Notes: generated by a model from the sequence alone, not told the origin. A stretch of DNA of 64,000 nt from Sphingobacterium athyrii (GCF_003071065.1 NZ_QCXX01000006.1:124001-188000), one strand, 5' to 3'. Counted from the first letter of the stretch, positions 15,200-24,353 are shown. Translations and numbers: made by a program.

Positions 15200-16207
15200 A
15201 TGAACGTAAAAATAACAAAGTTGTTAAGTCTGCTGGTGTTGATTTTCTGTATGGGCAAAGGCTTGTTTGCACAAAAATTCTATCCAAGAAATTTCATTCA
15301 TCTATATACAGATGAAGGGATTCCGGAAAATAAAGTTGCTAAACTAAATGCGGCCTATCTGTTACCTACGGGATTCCAGCGGGTAAATGATAGCCTCTAT
15401 ATACATCCGCAGACGAAGGAAAGACTGTCGTTGTCCACCAGACAGCAGGACAATAAGAATGAACTGTTGCTGACTTATATTACGGCCGCCGATCTTAGTG
15501 TTTTTAGAGCGCGCTTGCTTGATTATGAGCCTAAGCTTGAGCAGATCGATGCGAATACCTATCAAGCTACATTTAACAATCCGGTGGTTAAGTATATGAT
15601 CGCCGGGGATACCGTCATTGACAATAAGCGGCTTCATGCCATAAAATTCCTGCTGATCTATGACAAAGGACAAAAATTTCCTTTTTCTTCGGATAATTAC
15701 ACGTTTCCTGTTACGGAGACTTATCCGCTCCAGCATACAACCTGGTATTTTACAGCCAAATACGAAAGATCGCCATCAAATTCGGAGTACAATGAGATGA
15801 GAATAATATTCGGCAAAGAGAAGACCGCCTACAAGATTGAGTTTGTGGATGATATCAATTTTAAGTTAACGTATACGGATCCGAAGAAAAAGACACATGT
15901 GTATCAGGGGCAATATCAAAACTACAAATCTGATATCTCCTTTTTTAACCGTCAGGGCGGATGGTCGGACAAGGATAAAACGGGTAGGGCACTTGCAACC
16001 CCCGGCGAACAGTATATGGGTAAGGAATCATTTTATGAAGATCCAAAAAAGTTTGCGGAGGAGGCAGGGACGGCCAGATACTTTCGATTTATCTTTTTAA
16101 ATAACTACCAAGCTATTTACCATTCTGATTCAGGTCTGATGGAATTGAGTAAACAGGAAGCCAGGGAACAGGAAGATATTTTAAGTATGCCTAGGCGGGA
16201 GAGGTAA
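15200..16207 (+). CDS. Exported hypothetical protein, 335 residues
   Basis: A clear signal peptide (KITKLLSLLVLIFCMGKGLFA, cut before QKFYPRN) marks an exported protein. The mature part is a beta-rich, lysine- and tyrosine-rich sequence without motifs I can assign; YTDEGIPENKVAKLNAAYLLP and the HVYQGQYQNYKSD region are typical of secreted Bacteroidota proteins of unknown function. There are no membrane segments after the signal and no cysteine for lipid attachment. The ATG at 15200 is preceded by AAAAGCAAAAA, a weak purine-rich leader. A near-consensus -7 element (TATCTTTA, 15165-15172) lies upstream. Confidence 0.75.
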   Translation: MNVKITKLLSLLVLIFCMGKGLFAQKFYPRNFIHLYTDEGIPENKVAKLNAAYLLPTGFQRVNDSLYIHPQTKERLSLSTRQQDNKNELLLTYITAADLSVFRARLLDYEPKLEQIDANTYQATFNNPVVKYMIAGDTVIDNKRLHAIKFLLIYDKGQKFPFSSDNYTFPVTETYPLQHTTWYFTAKYERSPSNSEYNEMRIIFGKEKTAYKIEFVDDINFKLTYTDPKKKTHVYQGQYQNYKSDISFFNRQGGWSDKDKTGRALATPGEQYMGKESFYEDPKKFAEEAGTARYFRFIFLNNYQAIYHSDSGLMELSKQEAREQEDILSMPRRER

Positions 16208-16270
16208 AATTGTATAAAAATAGGTATATTGAAGTCAATATTAACATACAATTCATAACCAAAATAGTAA

Positions 16271-16771
16271 ATGATGAAAAGGATAGGTCTTTTAGTTTAT
16301 ACCGCTGTCGCTGTATCCTGTCACCAGACGATAAAAAGTGGTCCCACTGCAACCTCAACGACTGCATCTGAACCTACAAAGGAGGTAATTGTGAATTTAG
16401 ATTGGCTCAACGGAAATTGGAAGCGGGTGAACGAAGAAAAAGGAAAAGAAACTTTTGAAAACTGGGAAAAAATAAGCGTGACAGAATATGCAGGCTTTTC
16501 CTATACATTGCAAAAAGGGGATACCGTAAGCCAGGAGCAAATGTCGTTAATCGCAACGGATGGAAAATGGAGCTTATTCGTTAAAACTCCGGATGAAAAA
16601 AGACCTATTGAATTTAAGCTGGCAGAGCTTAAAAGCAACGAGTTTGTTTTTACGAATGATTCGATAGATTTTCCGAAACAGATCCAGTATTGGACCGAAA
16701 GTGGAAAGCTGAAAGCAAAAGTTTCTAATAAGGACATGGAAATTCCCTTTGAATTTGAGAAAATTCAATAG
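16271..16771 (+). CDS. DUF6265-family lipoprotein
   Basis: This 166-residue protein has a lipoprotein signal with lipobox VAVSC (about residue 17) and a Thr/Ser-rich linker. A small beta-barrel-like domain follows that matches the DUF6265 pattern: LDWLNGNWKRVN at the start, then ENWEKI, and the hallmark V-F-x-N-x-x-x-D-F-P-K-Q-I-x-Y near residues 124-138. Family members are uncharacterised secreted proteins. It lies alone 63 bases after an unrelated exported protein. The first of two tandem ATG codons is used; starting at the second would lose one residue only. Confidence 0.78.
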   Translation: MMKRIGLLVYTAVAVSCHQTIKSGPTATSTTASEPTKEVIVNLDWLNGNWKRVNEEKGKETFENWEKISVTEYAGFSYTLQKGDTVSQEQMSLIATDGKWSLFVKTPDEKRPIEFKLAELKSNEFVFTNDSIDFPKQIQYWTESGKLKAKVSNKDMEIPFEFEKIQ

Positions 16772-16957
16772 CTTAAATGGATTTTCATTAGGAATACGCT
16801 AAATATGTCTGGTAATTCCGGATGATTATATTTTATAAATGAGGAAAGACAAAACCTGCCGTTTAAAGTTTAACTGTATAAGTTTGGCATAATATCTGTT
16901 AACATAGCAACGTGTAATAATATAATTAATCTTAAATTGAAAAAAGGACTACAGGTA

Positions 16958-17521
16958 ATGAGTAAAAAGTTTTTTGCCGTTTTATTGTTTTGTATCGTTA
17001 CGGCATTTGTGCAAGCACAATCAATGAAAATAACACCGAAGGATTTTGTAGATACTAGCGATGAGTCCAAAAACTATGTTGTGTTGAATTTCGCCGGTAG
17101 ATCACAAAACGATCTCTATAAAGCGGCGCTAAAGTATGTGAATTCCTATTATAATAATCCTGAGAAAGTAACGACGAAAATCGATGGCGAGCAAATTGTG
17201 ATCGATGCGATGGAGCAGAAGGCTGTTTATACCACCTATTTGGGTTCAAAAACGTACTATGATTTTTATTATAAGATTACCCTGGATTTCAAAGATTCGA
17301 AAATAAGGTTCGCACCGAATTACAAATATTTTGAGTCGCCGGGCGGAGCTGAATACCCGTTGAACGGTACGAATAACTTTATGTCAAAAAATGCATTGTA
17401 TGGTAGCAATGGCAAAGTGGCCCGAAAAAGCTTGCAGGAAGGGTTAGATGCATTCATCAATAGGTATATCGCTGAATTCTCAAAGGGAATCAACGATAGC
17501 AAGTCGAATGACAATTGGTAG
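16958..17521 (+). CDS. DUF4468-like exported protein
   Basis: This 187-residue protein starts with a signal peptide (KKFFAVLLFCIVTAFVQA, cut before QSMK). The mature part (YVVLNFAGRSQNDLYKAALKY, then AVYTTYLGSKTYYDFYYKITLDFKDSKIRF) has the alternating alpha-beta layout of DUF4468 proteins with a TBP-like fold, which occur widely as secreted proteins of Bacteroidota. The function is unknown. The ATG at 16958 is chosen over an upstream in-frame TTG at 16937, because it directly precedes the signal peptide. A terminator follows at 17549. Confidence 0.72.
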   Translation: MSKKFFAVLLFCIVTAFVQAQSMKITPKDFVDTSDESKNYVVLNFAGRSQNDLYKAALKYVNSYYNNPEKVTTKIDGEQIVIDAMEQKAVYTTYLGSKTYYDFYYKITLDFKDSKIRFAPNYKYFESPGGAEYPLNGTNNFMSKNALYGSNGKVARKSLQEGLDAFINRYIAEFSKGINDSKSNDNW

Positions 17522-17548
17522 AAAAACCACCAAATAATATATAATGAG

Positions 17549-17575
17549 AGAGCCTCCGTATGGGGGCTTTTTTCG
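17549..17575 (+). terminator. Terminator after the DUF4468-like gene
   Basis: AGCCTCC (17551-17557) pairs with GGGGGCT (17562-17568), with one G-T pair, then a run of six T. It separates the gene from the converging cobA gene. Confidence 0.7.
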
Positions 17576-17631
17576 TTTATGGGTTATGGTGTGAAATACG
17601 AAGCTATCAAAAGGAATTTTTAGGTGCTATA

Positions 17632-18393
17632 TTATATAATATGCCGTTGTTCCATAACGATTGTGGCGGCCTGCTGCAAGTTGACAACTTCTCCGATGAC
17701 AATAATCGCCGGATGCCCGAGGCTATTCTCCAGACTAGCTCGCACAAGATCTTTCGCTTTACATAACACCTGCTTTTGTTGTGGTAGGCTCGCGTGCTGT
17801 ATAATGGCCGCGGGTGTATCTCCTTTGCCATAGAGTACATAAGTACGTGCAATCTCATCAAGTTTACGCATCCCCATATAAATCACCACGGTCGATTTGC
17901 TCTGGACAGCTAGTGGAAGGTCGGCTGATAGGCTGCCATCTTTTTTCATACCGGTCAATGCCCATACACCTTCACTTACACCGCGATGCGTGAGCGGGAT
18001 ACTATTGAGACCTGCGCCTTGCATGCTGCTGATTCCCGGAATATAGGTAACATTTATATTTTGGTCTTTCACGGTAAGCCATTCTTCAAAACCACGTCCA
18101 AAGAGGTAGGGGTCACCACCTTTCAAGCGTACCACTTGCTCAAAATTTTGACAATAGTAAAGAATAAGGTCATTTATTTCTTCTTGTGGTACGTATTTGC
18201 CATAAGGATGCTTGCCAACATAACGTTTTATACAGTTTTTATTCGCTATACTTAGGATTTCATCGTTGATTAAGTTGTCATATAGGATAACTTGCGCATT
18301 TTCGATCGCTTTATAGGCTTTAATGGTGAGCAATTCTGGGTCTCCCGGACCAGCTCCAACAATAAATAATGATTTTTCGGTTGATTTTTTCAT
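17632..18393 (-). CDS. cobA: Uroporphyrinogen-III C-methyltransferase
   Basis: This 253-residue enzyme transfers two methyl groups from S-adenosylmethionine to uroporphyrinogen III, giving precorrin-2, the precursor of siroheme. Family motifs are all present: VGAGPGDPELLTIKA (residues 12-26), the DNLI and VGK segments, VRLKGGDPYLFGRG near residue 90, and VTYIPGISSMQGA. It is a stand-alone methyltransferase without the CysG dehydrogenase/ferrochelatase part. It is divergent to nirB, whose product needs siroheme, which explains the pairing. Two FNR-type boxes sit in the shared upstream region; the one at 18443-18454 is centred 55 bases before this start. Confidence 0.95.
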   Translation of the reverse strand: MKKSTEKSLFIVGAGPGDPELLTIKAYKAIENAQVILYDNLINDEILSIANKNCIKRYVGKHPYGKYVPQEEINDLILYYCQNFEQVVRLKGGDPYLFGRGFEEWLTVKDQNINVTYIPGISSMQGAGLNSIPLTHRGVSEGVWALTGMKKDGSLSADLPLAVQSKSTVVIYMGMRKLDEIARTYVLYGKGDTPAAIIQHASLPQQKQVLCKAKDLVRASLENSLGHPAIIVIGEVVNLQQAATIVMEQRHII

Positions 18394-18442
18394 GTTTTAC
18401 CTGTTTTTACTGTCTTTATATATGTAAATGTATTAAAAATTA

Positions 18443-18454
18443 TGATTAAAATCA
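18443..18454. promoter_or_regulatory. FNR/Crp-type box, cobA side
   Basis: TGAT-TAAA-ATCA matches the core of the FNR consensus. It lies between the divergent cobA and nirB genes, nearer to cobA, at a distance suitable for activation. Its neighbour at 18495 is 52 bases away. Confidence 0.55.
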
Positions 18455-18494
18455 CAAAATGTTTGATTGTTTGTAGTTTTTTAATGAAAAAATA

Positions 18495-18506
18495 TGATAA
18501 AAATCA
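18495..18506. promoter_or_regulatory. FNR/Crp-type box, nirB side
   Basis: TGAT-AAAA-ATCA is a second perfect core palindrome. If it sits at -41.5, transcription of nirB would start near 18542, about 50 bases before the chosen ATG. Confidence 0.55.
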
Positions 18507-18592
18507 TCTTTTTGTTGATTATTTGATTTTTTATTTCATAAATTAGTGGCATGAAATCATGTATATGGTTTTTTAATAAAAAAATAGATGTT

Positions 18593-21109
18593 ATGGAAAG
18601 AAAAATGATTGTAATTATCGGAAATGGTATGGTCGGGAATAAGATTTGTGAAAAATTAAAACAAAAATCTCCCGATCTAGAGATAACGGTGTTTGCAGAA
18701 GAGCCAATTCGTGCCTATGATCGCGTACATCTGACAGATTACTTTAAAATTTCATCGATTGATGAGCTTTTTCTTTCAAAAAACGATTGGTACGCTGAGA
18801 ATAATATTAAAATTCATTTAAATGATCCCGTTGTTGATGTAGATTTAAGTAAAAAAGAGGTTTGTTCATTGAAGGGTGAAATTATTCATTATGACTACCT
18901 CATCTTTGCAACAGGCTCGGCTGCATTTGTTCCGCCAATTCCGGGGATAGAAAAGCAAGGCGTATTTCTCTACCGGACCATTGAGGATCTAGAATTGATC
19001 AAAGCTTATGCGGCGAAAGCTAAAAAAGGAACGGTTATGGGGGGTGGGCTGCTGGGCTTGGAAGCAGCAAAAGCCCTCGTTGACTTGGGTATTGAAGAAA
19101 CAGCTGTCATTGAATTTGCACCGCGATTGATGCCCAGGCAGATCGATGCAAGCGCGAGCGCCCTTTTAGAAGCTAAGTTGGCTGAATTGGGGCTGAGCTG
19201 TCAACTGCAAAAATCCACAAGCCAGCTACTCGGGGATGAACATCTTACCGGTATTGCTTTTAACGATGGTACGGTGCTCGAAACAGATATGCTGGTGATT
19301 TCTGCTGGTATCCGTCCGCGGGATGAGCTGGCAAAAAAAATTGGATTAGCCATCGGGGAACGTGGCGGGATACTGGTCAATGCACAGATGCAGACTTCTG
19401 AGCCTGCTGTATATGCCATTGGGGAATGTGCGCTGGTTAATGACATGATTTATGGCTTGGTTGCTCCTGGTTATGAAATGGCGGAAATTGCTGCTTCTCA
19501 TATCATAGGTGGAGAGAAATCTTTCAAGGGATTTGATATGAGTACCAAATTAAAACTGATGGGGGTGGATGTGGCTAGCTTTGGTGACCCTTTTGTCAGT
19601 GAGCCTTATGCCCGGACAATCCTGCTGGAGGATCGCAATAAGGGTGTCTATAAACGATTGAACGTCAGTACGGACGGTACGCGTCTGCTCGGTGGAATTC
19701 TCGTGGGCGAGGCTACCAGTTACAATATGCTCCTACAAATGGTCAACAATAGTATGCCTTTGGCTGAGCATCCCGAACTGCTGCTGTTTGGCGAGCAGCG
19801 CGAGAGCAAATCGGCTTCTTCGGGATTGGAAGCCTTACCGGATCAGGCATTGATCTGCAGTTGTGAAGGGATTACCAAAGCGCAGATCTGTGATGCTGTG
19901 ACCACACATAATTGCGAAAATGCAGAGGCTGTTAAAAAATGTACCAAAGCTGGTTCGGGATGCGGTGGTTGTATACCTATGGTAAAAGATCTGGTCAACT
20001 ATACCATGAAACAACAGGGGAAATATATCCGTAATACAATATGTGAGCATTTTGACCTGAGCCGTCAGGAGCTGTACGACCTGATCAAAATTCACGAGCT
20101 GAAAAGCTACGATCATGTGTTGGATGCATTGGGCCGTGGTCATGGTTGTGAGGTATGCAAACCGCTCGTGTCTTCGCTGCTTGCTAGCCTGTGGAATGAA
20201 ATGATTCTTGGTAAGGGAAATGATGTGGCACAGGATAGTAACGACCGTTACCTAGCCAATATACAGAAAGGCGGAACCTACTCTGTCGTTCCACGGATTC
20301 CGGGCGGTGAAATTACACCTGACAAGCTGATCGTTATCGGTGAAGTGGCTAAAAAATATAATTTATATACAAAAATTACGGGAGGACAACGCATTGATTT
20401 GTTTGGTGCACACCTCAATGACCTCCCGTTTATCTGGGAGGAACTTATCGCAGCGGGTTTTGAAAGTGGGCATGCTTATGGAAAGGCACTGCGTACCGTG
20501 AAAAGCTGCGTGGGTAGTACCTGGTGCCGATTTGGTCTGCACGACAGTGTGTCTTTTGCCATCCGCATTGAGGAGCGCTATCGTGGACTGCGGGCTCCGC
20601 ATAAGCTCAAGTCTGCTGTCAGTGGCTGTATCCGTGAGTGCGCCGAAGCACAGAGCAAGGACTTTGGTATCATCGCGACGGAAAAAGGCTGGAATCTCTA
20701 TGTCTGTGGAAACGGTGGTAGCAAACCTCAGCATGCGCTACTCTTGGCGGCCGATATTGATAGTGAAACCTGTATCCGGTATATTGACCGTTTTCTGATG
20801 TTCTATATCCGTACAGCAGACCCACTGACGCGTACTGCTCCTTGGCTCAATAAAATGGAAGGGGGGATCGACTATTTGCGGAATGTGGTGGTGGAGGATA
20901 GTCTCGGAATGGGAGAAGCTTGGGAACAGGATATGCAATTGCTTGTTGATAGCTACCGTTGTGAATGGAAGGCTGCAGTAGAGGATCCCAATATCCGTAA
21001 ACGTTTTGTACATTTTGTAAACGCACCTGAGGAAAAGGACGATACGGTACAGTTTGACATGATGCGCGGACAGAAAAAAGCAGCCGATTGGAATCTAAAA
21101 ACTATTTAA
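18593..21109 (+). CDS. nirB: NADH-dependent nitrite reductase, large subunit
   Basis: This 838-residue cytoplasmic enzyme reduces nitrite to ammonium with NADH, using FAD, iron-sulfur clusters and siroheme. Domains in order: an FAD/NADH oxidoreductase (GNGMVGNK at residues 10-17, a second GxGxxG in MGGGLLGLEAAKAL, and the ISAGIRPRDEL motif), a BFD-like [2Fe-2S] domain (ICSCEGITK and CTKAGSGCGGC), a ferredoxin-like half domain, and the siroheme/[4Fe-4S] domain (CVGSTWCRFGLHDS, then SGCIRECAEAQSKD and VCGNGGSKP). The ATG at 18593 is chosen because the 14 upstream residues do not belong to the FAD fold. nirD and a nitrite channel follow. Confidence 0.96.
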   Translation: MERKMIVIIGNGMVGNKICEKLKQKSPDLEITVFAEEPIRAYDRVHLTDYFKISSIDELFLSKNDWYAENNIKIHLNDPVVDVDLSKKEVCSLKGEIIHYDYLIFATGSAAFVPPIPGIEKQGVFLYRTIEDLELIKAYAAKAKKGTVMGGGLLGLEAAKALVDLGIEETAVIEFAPRLMPRQIDASASALLEAKLAELGLSCQLQKSTSQLLGDEHLTGIAFNDGTVLETDMLVISAGIRPRDELAKKIGLAIGERGGILVNAQMQTSEPAVYAIGECALVNDMIYGLVAPGYEMAEIAASHIIGGEKSFKGFDMSTKLKLMGVDVASFGDPFVSEPYARTILLEDRNKGVYKRLNVSTDGTRLLGGILVGEATSYNMLLQMVNNSMPLAEHPELLLFGEQRESKSASSGLEALPDQALICSCEGITKAQICDAVTTHNCENAEAVKKCTKAGSGCGGCIPMVKDLVNYTMKQQGKYIRNTICEHFDLSRQELYDLIKIHELKSYDHVLDALGRGHGCEVCKPLVSSLLASLWNEMILGKGNDVAQDSNDRYLANIQKGGTYSVVPRIPGGEITPDKLIVIGEVAKKYNLYTKITGGQRIDLFGAHLNDLPFIWEELIAAGFESGHAYGKALRTVKSCVGSTWCRFGLHDSVSFAIRIEERYRGLRAPHKLKSAVSGCIRECAEAQSKDFGIIATEKGWNLYVCGNGGSKPQHALLLAADIDSETCIRYIDRFLMFYIRTADPLTRTAPWLNKMEGGIDYLRNVVVEDSLGMGEAWEQDMQLLVDSYRCEWKAAVEDPNIRKRFVHFVNAPEEKDDTVQFDMMRGQKKAADWNLKTI

Positions 21110-21142
21110 ACATTATACAAAAACCTTTTTAAAGAGAATCAT

Positions 21143-21490
21143 ATGGAAACGCAACTAGACACACAATGGCTTCAAGCCTGTAAAATAGAAGATGCTATCG
21201 AGAATGGCGGGGTTTGTCTCAAGCTAAACAATCAACAGGTCGCGCTATTTTATTTTGCACGCCGCAATGAATGGTATGCTACCCAGAATGAATGTCCACA
21301 TAAACGGCAGATGATTTTAAGCAGGGGAATGTTGGGTTCGCTGGGGGATACGCCAAAGGTGGCTTGTCCATTTCATAAGAAAACCTTTGCACTGGATACG
21401 GGGGAATGTCTCTCCGGTGATGAATGTGCAATTAAGACCTATCCCGTTAAAGTCGAAAACGGCAACGTGTATATCGGAATGATCGCTTAG
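21143..21490 (+). CDS. nirD: Nitrite reductase small subunit, Rieske-like
   Basis: This 115-residue protein is the small partner of NirB. It has a Rieske fold; the segment NECPHKRQMILSRGMLG and the later CPFHKKTFALDTGECL show that here the Cys-x-His pairs of an iron-sulfur Rieske centre are retained (C-P-H and C-P-F-H), whereas many NirD proteins lack them. It probably supports electron flow to, or assembly of, the NirB complex. It starts 33 bases after nirB and is followed by the formate/nitrite transporter, so the genes form one operon. The length is normal for the family. Confidence 0.92.
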   Translation: METQLDTQWLQACKIEDAIENGGVCLKLNNQQVALFYFARRNEWYATQNECPHKRQMILSRGMLGSLGDTPKVACPFHKKTFALDTGECLSGDECAIKTYPVKVENGNVYIGMIA

Positions 21491-21536
21491 GGCTTTCGGA
21501 ACTATTTAAATGGAAAACTTTTAACGTAAATAAATT

Positions 21537-22349
21537 ATGGATTACATTAGCCCCAAAGAAGTGGCGGGAACAATGATGAATACCGCTGTCTACAAATCTT
21601 CCCTGCCGGTCCGGGATCTCCTGATCCGTGGTGCGCTTGCCGGTGCCTTATTGGCGATATCGGTGACGTTGGCCTTATTGGCGACTTCACAGACGGGTTT
21701 GAGCCTGGTGGGGGCATTTGTCTTTCCGGTGGGATTTGTCATTATCGTCATCCTTGGATTGGAACTTGTGACGGGAAGTTTCTCCCTTGTGCCCTTGGCC
21801 TGGTTTGAAGGAAAAATTAGTTTTAGGGTGATGGCGAACAACCTGTTTTGGGTATTCTTGGGTAATCTCTTGGGAAGTGTCCTTTTTGCCCTGCTATTCT
21901 GGGCTGCAAGCACGGAGACCGGACAGGTCAGCCAATTGGGTAATATCGAGCAGAGTCTGATCCTGATCAGTGAAAAGAAAACAATCGGTTATGGTGATCA
22001 TGGGGCTGCGGGTTTATTTGCTGCTTTTGTCAAAGCGATTCTGTGTAATTGGATGGTTTGTATGGGCGTTGTGATGTCCATGACTTCCAAGTCTACTTTG
22101 GGTAAAATACTGGCCGCGGGCATTCCGATCTTTATATTCTTCGCGCTGGGCTATGAACATGCGGTGGTCAATATGTTTGTAATCCCAGCCGGAATGATGT
22201 TTGGTGCAAAAGTAAGCATCTCCGATTGGTGGCTTTACAATCAGCTTATCGTGACCGCTGGTAATATTGTTGGCGGTTTGTTGTTTACAGGAATGGCAAT
22301 CTATTACACGTATAACAGAAAAGGACAAGTATCGACCTCGCAAAACTAA
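21537..22349 (+). CDS. Formate/nitrite transporter family channel (NirC/FocA-like)
   Basis: This 270-residue membrane protein with six TM helices belongs to the FNT pentameric channels. Features include the opening SPKEVAGTMMNTAVYKSSLPV amphipathic helix, the first broken helix (GLELVTGSFSLVP), NNLFWVFLGNLLGS, CNWMVCMGVVM and the conserved central-pore histidine in GYEHAVVNMFVIPAG. The gene lies next to nirBD, so nitrite uptake or export is the likely job rather than formate. The spacing of 46 bases from nirD supports cotranscription. Motifs alone do not separate nitrite from formate selectivity. Confidence 0.92.
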   Translation: MDYISPKEVAGTMMNTAVYKSSLPVRDLLIRGALAGALLAISVTLALLATSQTGLSLVGAFVFPVGFVIIVILGLELVTGSFSLVPLAWFEGKISFRVMANNLFWVFLGNLLGSVLFALLFWAASTETGQVSQLGNIEQSLILISEKKTIGYGDHGAAGLFAAFVKAILCNWMVCMGVVMSMTSKSTLGKILAAGIPIFIFFALGYEHAVVNMFVIPAGMMFGAKVSISDWWLYNQLIVTAGNIVGGLLFTGMAIYYTYNRKGQVSTSQN

Positions 22350-22355
22350 ATAGTT

Positions 22356-22757
22356 ATGGCTAAAATAAAACAAATCACGGTCATGCTGATGCTGCATGTG
22401 CTCTCGCTGGCGGCCTATAGCCAGCAACCCCCTGTAAAAGCCAGTTTATTTGAGGGTATTTTAGTGGCGGGATATGCAGATCACGGTGCTTACATTAACT
22501 GTACAGGGCCTGCAGTAAAATATAATTTTGCTAAAAAGGGGGCTGTAATGCTCGGATTGCTACCTACTTTAAAGTTAAAAGATGACAAGGTAGAAGAAGG
22601 GAGGCCAAAGAATTCTTGGATTACCCCGACGCTCGGGGTTGGTCTGACGCTGGTATCCGGACATATGGCCATCCAGTTGCTCGCTTTTTATAATGCAAAA
22701 ACCAGTACTTCTGATGGGAAATGGAAATTGGGGATCGGAATGGGGTACAAATTTTAA
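22356..22757 (+). CDS. Small exported beta-barrel-like protein
   Basis: This 133-residue protein starts 6 bases after the transporter, so it belongs to the nitrite operon. It has a signal peptide (hydrophobic stretch ITVMLMLHVLSLAAYS, cut before QQPPVKA). The mature part alternates short strands with glycines and ends in Phe (WKLGIGMGYKF), as outer-membrane beta-barrels do. It is too short for a typical pore and I cannot assign a family. Its place suggests a role in nitrite or nitrate handling at the outer membrane, but this is inference from position only. Confidence 0.68.
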   Translation: MAKIKQITVMLMLHVLSLAAYSQQPPVKASLFEGILVAGYADHGAYINCTGPAVKYNFAKKGAVMLGLLPTLKLKDDKVEEGRPKNSWITPTLGVGLTLVSGHMAIQLLAFYNAKTSTSDGKWKLGIGMGYKF

Positions 22758-22789
22758 CGTTGACGTATAGATTGGGAAATATTTACGCT

Positions 22790-22833
22790 GGGGAGCACAA
22801 GATCATTTTTAAGTTGTTGGCTCCCCCTTTTTT
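22790..22833. terminator. Bidirectional terminator between the nitrite operon and the fnr-like gene
   Basis: GGGGAGC (22790-22796) and GCTCCCC (22820-22826) form a perfect 7-bp stem with a long loop, followed by a T run on the plus strand. The stop of the minus-strand regulator gene adjoins it. Confidence 0.6.
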
Positions 22834-23533
22834 ATACTTCTTGTTCAGAAGCTAATCTGTTTAACTGCTGGAAATCTTTAATGAAAATTTTCTTTCCCTC
22901 AACCGTGATTGTTCCCATCGCCGCAAGTTCGCCAAGCATGCGATAAAAAGTTTCATAGGTAGTACCCACATAGGACGCCAAGTCTTTCTTGCTTAGTGCA
23001 AGACCAATGTAACCCTCGCTAGACCCAGCACCAAAAATACGGTGGAGCAGCAGTAGGCTCCAGGCTAATCTGTTTTTAACGGATAGTTGGACAAGATTGC
23101 ACATCTTCTGCTCCGAGAGCTGTAACTCGTCAGCATAAAAGAGCATGAGTTGATAGCTTAGCTCAGAGTTGATGCGTAGCGTTGACATAAAAAAGGGTAG
23201 ATCAACAAAACAGAGTTGTGTTGGTTCCAATGCGGTTGCTGAAATTGGATAGACAGCTTGTTCGGATGAAACGCCCCGATGGCCGACAATATCACCTTCT
23301 TTCGCGAAACGGACAATGATTTCCTTGTCGCTAAGGTTGCGGTGTACTTTGATAAGTCCAGATTGTACAAAATAAATACCGTGGACAGCTTCTCCTTCAG
23401 CGATAAACTGCTCGCCTTTTTTTACCTTGATCTGTTTTCGATGCAGATCGATCTGGCCAAGCCAATCCTTTAAAACATAGCGGCACATAAGGCAGGAGTG
23501 GTCACAGGTCGTTGCTTTTTTTGATTTCATCAA
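22832..23533 (-). CDS. Crp/Fnr-family regulator, FNR-like with four candidate cluster cysteines
   Basis: This 233-residue protein has an N-terminal cysteine cluster (C10, C14, C17), a cyclic-nucleotide-type beta-roll (about 30-125) and a C-terminal winged helix with LSKKDLASYVGTTYETFYRMLGEL. A fourth cysteine, C108, lies 91 residues after C17; in E. coli FNR the third and fourth cluster ligands are 93 apart. An oxygen-labile iron-sulfur cluster is therefore plausible. In the recognition helix (ETFYR) the FNR residues Glu and Arg are kept while Ser is Tyr. It lies beside the nitrite operon, whose control region has FNR-type boxes, so it probably activates that operon under low oxygen. Confidence 0.88.
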   Translation of the reverse strand: MMKSKKATTCDHSCLMCRYVLKDWLGQIDLHRKQIKVKKGEQFIAEGEAVHGIYFVQSGLIKVHRNLSDKEIIVRFAKEGDIVGHRGVSSEQAVYPISATALEPTQLCFVDLPFFMSTLRINSELSYQLMLFYADELQLSEQKMCNLVQLSVKNRLAWSLLLLHRIFGAGSSEGYIGLALSKKDLASYVGTTYETFYRMLGELAAMGTITVEGKKIFIKDFQQLNRLASEQEV

Positions 23534-23752
23534 TATTCGTTTCAGGTACTGAAGTGGTTTTATCTGCCCAAAGGTATTATCTATTCACTTAAATTCCTAT
23601 TTTGTCTGCTATAAAAAAAGTATATAATGTTTTAACTTCTGAATATGTGGAATTGGATGAAATATTGCATCTTCATTTTAATAAATACCTTGTTCATGTG
23701 GTCATTTGGAATCATAATTTATTACTTTCGTCGGAGCACAATAAAGATCGAT

Positions 23753-24292
23753 ATGATCATAAAGCCAAAGGATTATTTAATTTTGATTGCACTTTGTTGT
23801 ATGTCAATATTGCTTTTATCTTGCAGATCCAAAGAGAAACAACGTGAAAAGGAATTACGGATTTTGTATAGTCGAGAATTTGTTGATGAGCAATACGGTC
23901 AAGAAATGTACTTGAGTGATTTTTATAGACATCATGCGGCTGATTTTTTTGCTACCAAGAATGATACAGTTCCATTAGCGAAATGGGATACTCTTCTCGA
24001 TGAAATGGCTAAGTTAAAGCGGTATAAACCTGAAATGAATGATATCTTGCACAAACATAATTATTGCTCAAATCTAGAGATTGAGTTTTTTGATCATGAA
24101 CAATCCTTATGTCAATTATGCTTGAATCCAGATAATAAAACTTTAAGACTGAATTATTTGGTGTATGAGGCTTCTCCTGAACTAATTTCTTTTTTTGGTA
24201 ACTACATTTCGCTGGATTCGGCAGTTCTCGCTGCGAGTGGAAAAAGCAACTATGTGAAAAAAGTTATGTTTAATGATCGGAGGGGGAAGTGA
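23753..24292 (+). CDS. Putative lipoprotein, 179 residues
   Basis: From the ATG at 23753 the product has a hydrophobic signal ending in LLLSC (about residue 24), a lipoprotein pattern, followed by a charged, mostly helical domain with no family I recognise. Two Cys-rich spots (KHNYCSNLEIEF and SLCQLCLNP) stand out. The frame is open upstream to 23645, which would add another hydrophobic segment (YCIFILINTLFMWSFGIIIYY) and give a two-TM protein instead. Neither start has a clear ribosome site, so the choice is uncertain. A second lipoprotein gene follows 61 bases later. Confidence 0.55.
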   Translation: MIIKPKDYLILIALCCMSILLLSCRSKEKQREKELRILYSREFVDEQYGQEMYLSDFYRHHAADFFATKNDTVPLAKWDTLLDEMAKLKRYKPEMNDILHKHNYCSNLEIEFFDHEQSLCQLCLNPDNKTLRLNYLVYEASPELISFFGNYISLDSAVLAASGKSNYVKKVMFNDRRGK

Positions 24293-24353
24293 ACGGTCAA
24301 CAAAAGCGGATGAATGGGTGCGGATTACTTAAAAAATAACAGGTTATATATCT

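Noticed and set aside
14965..15258. 97-residue minus-strand frame between two genes
   Set aside because: It overlaps the signal peptide of the exported protein at 15200 and has no family features or leader.
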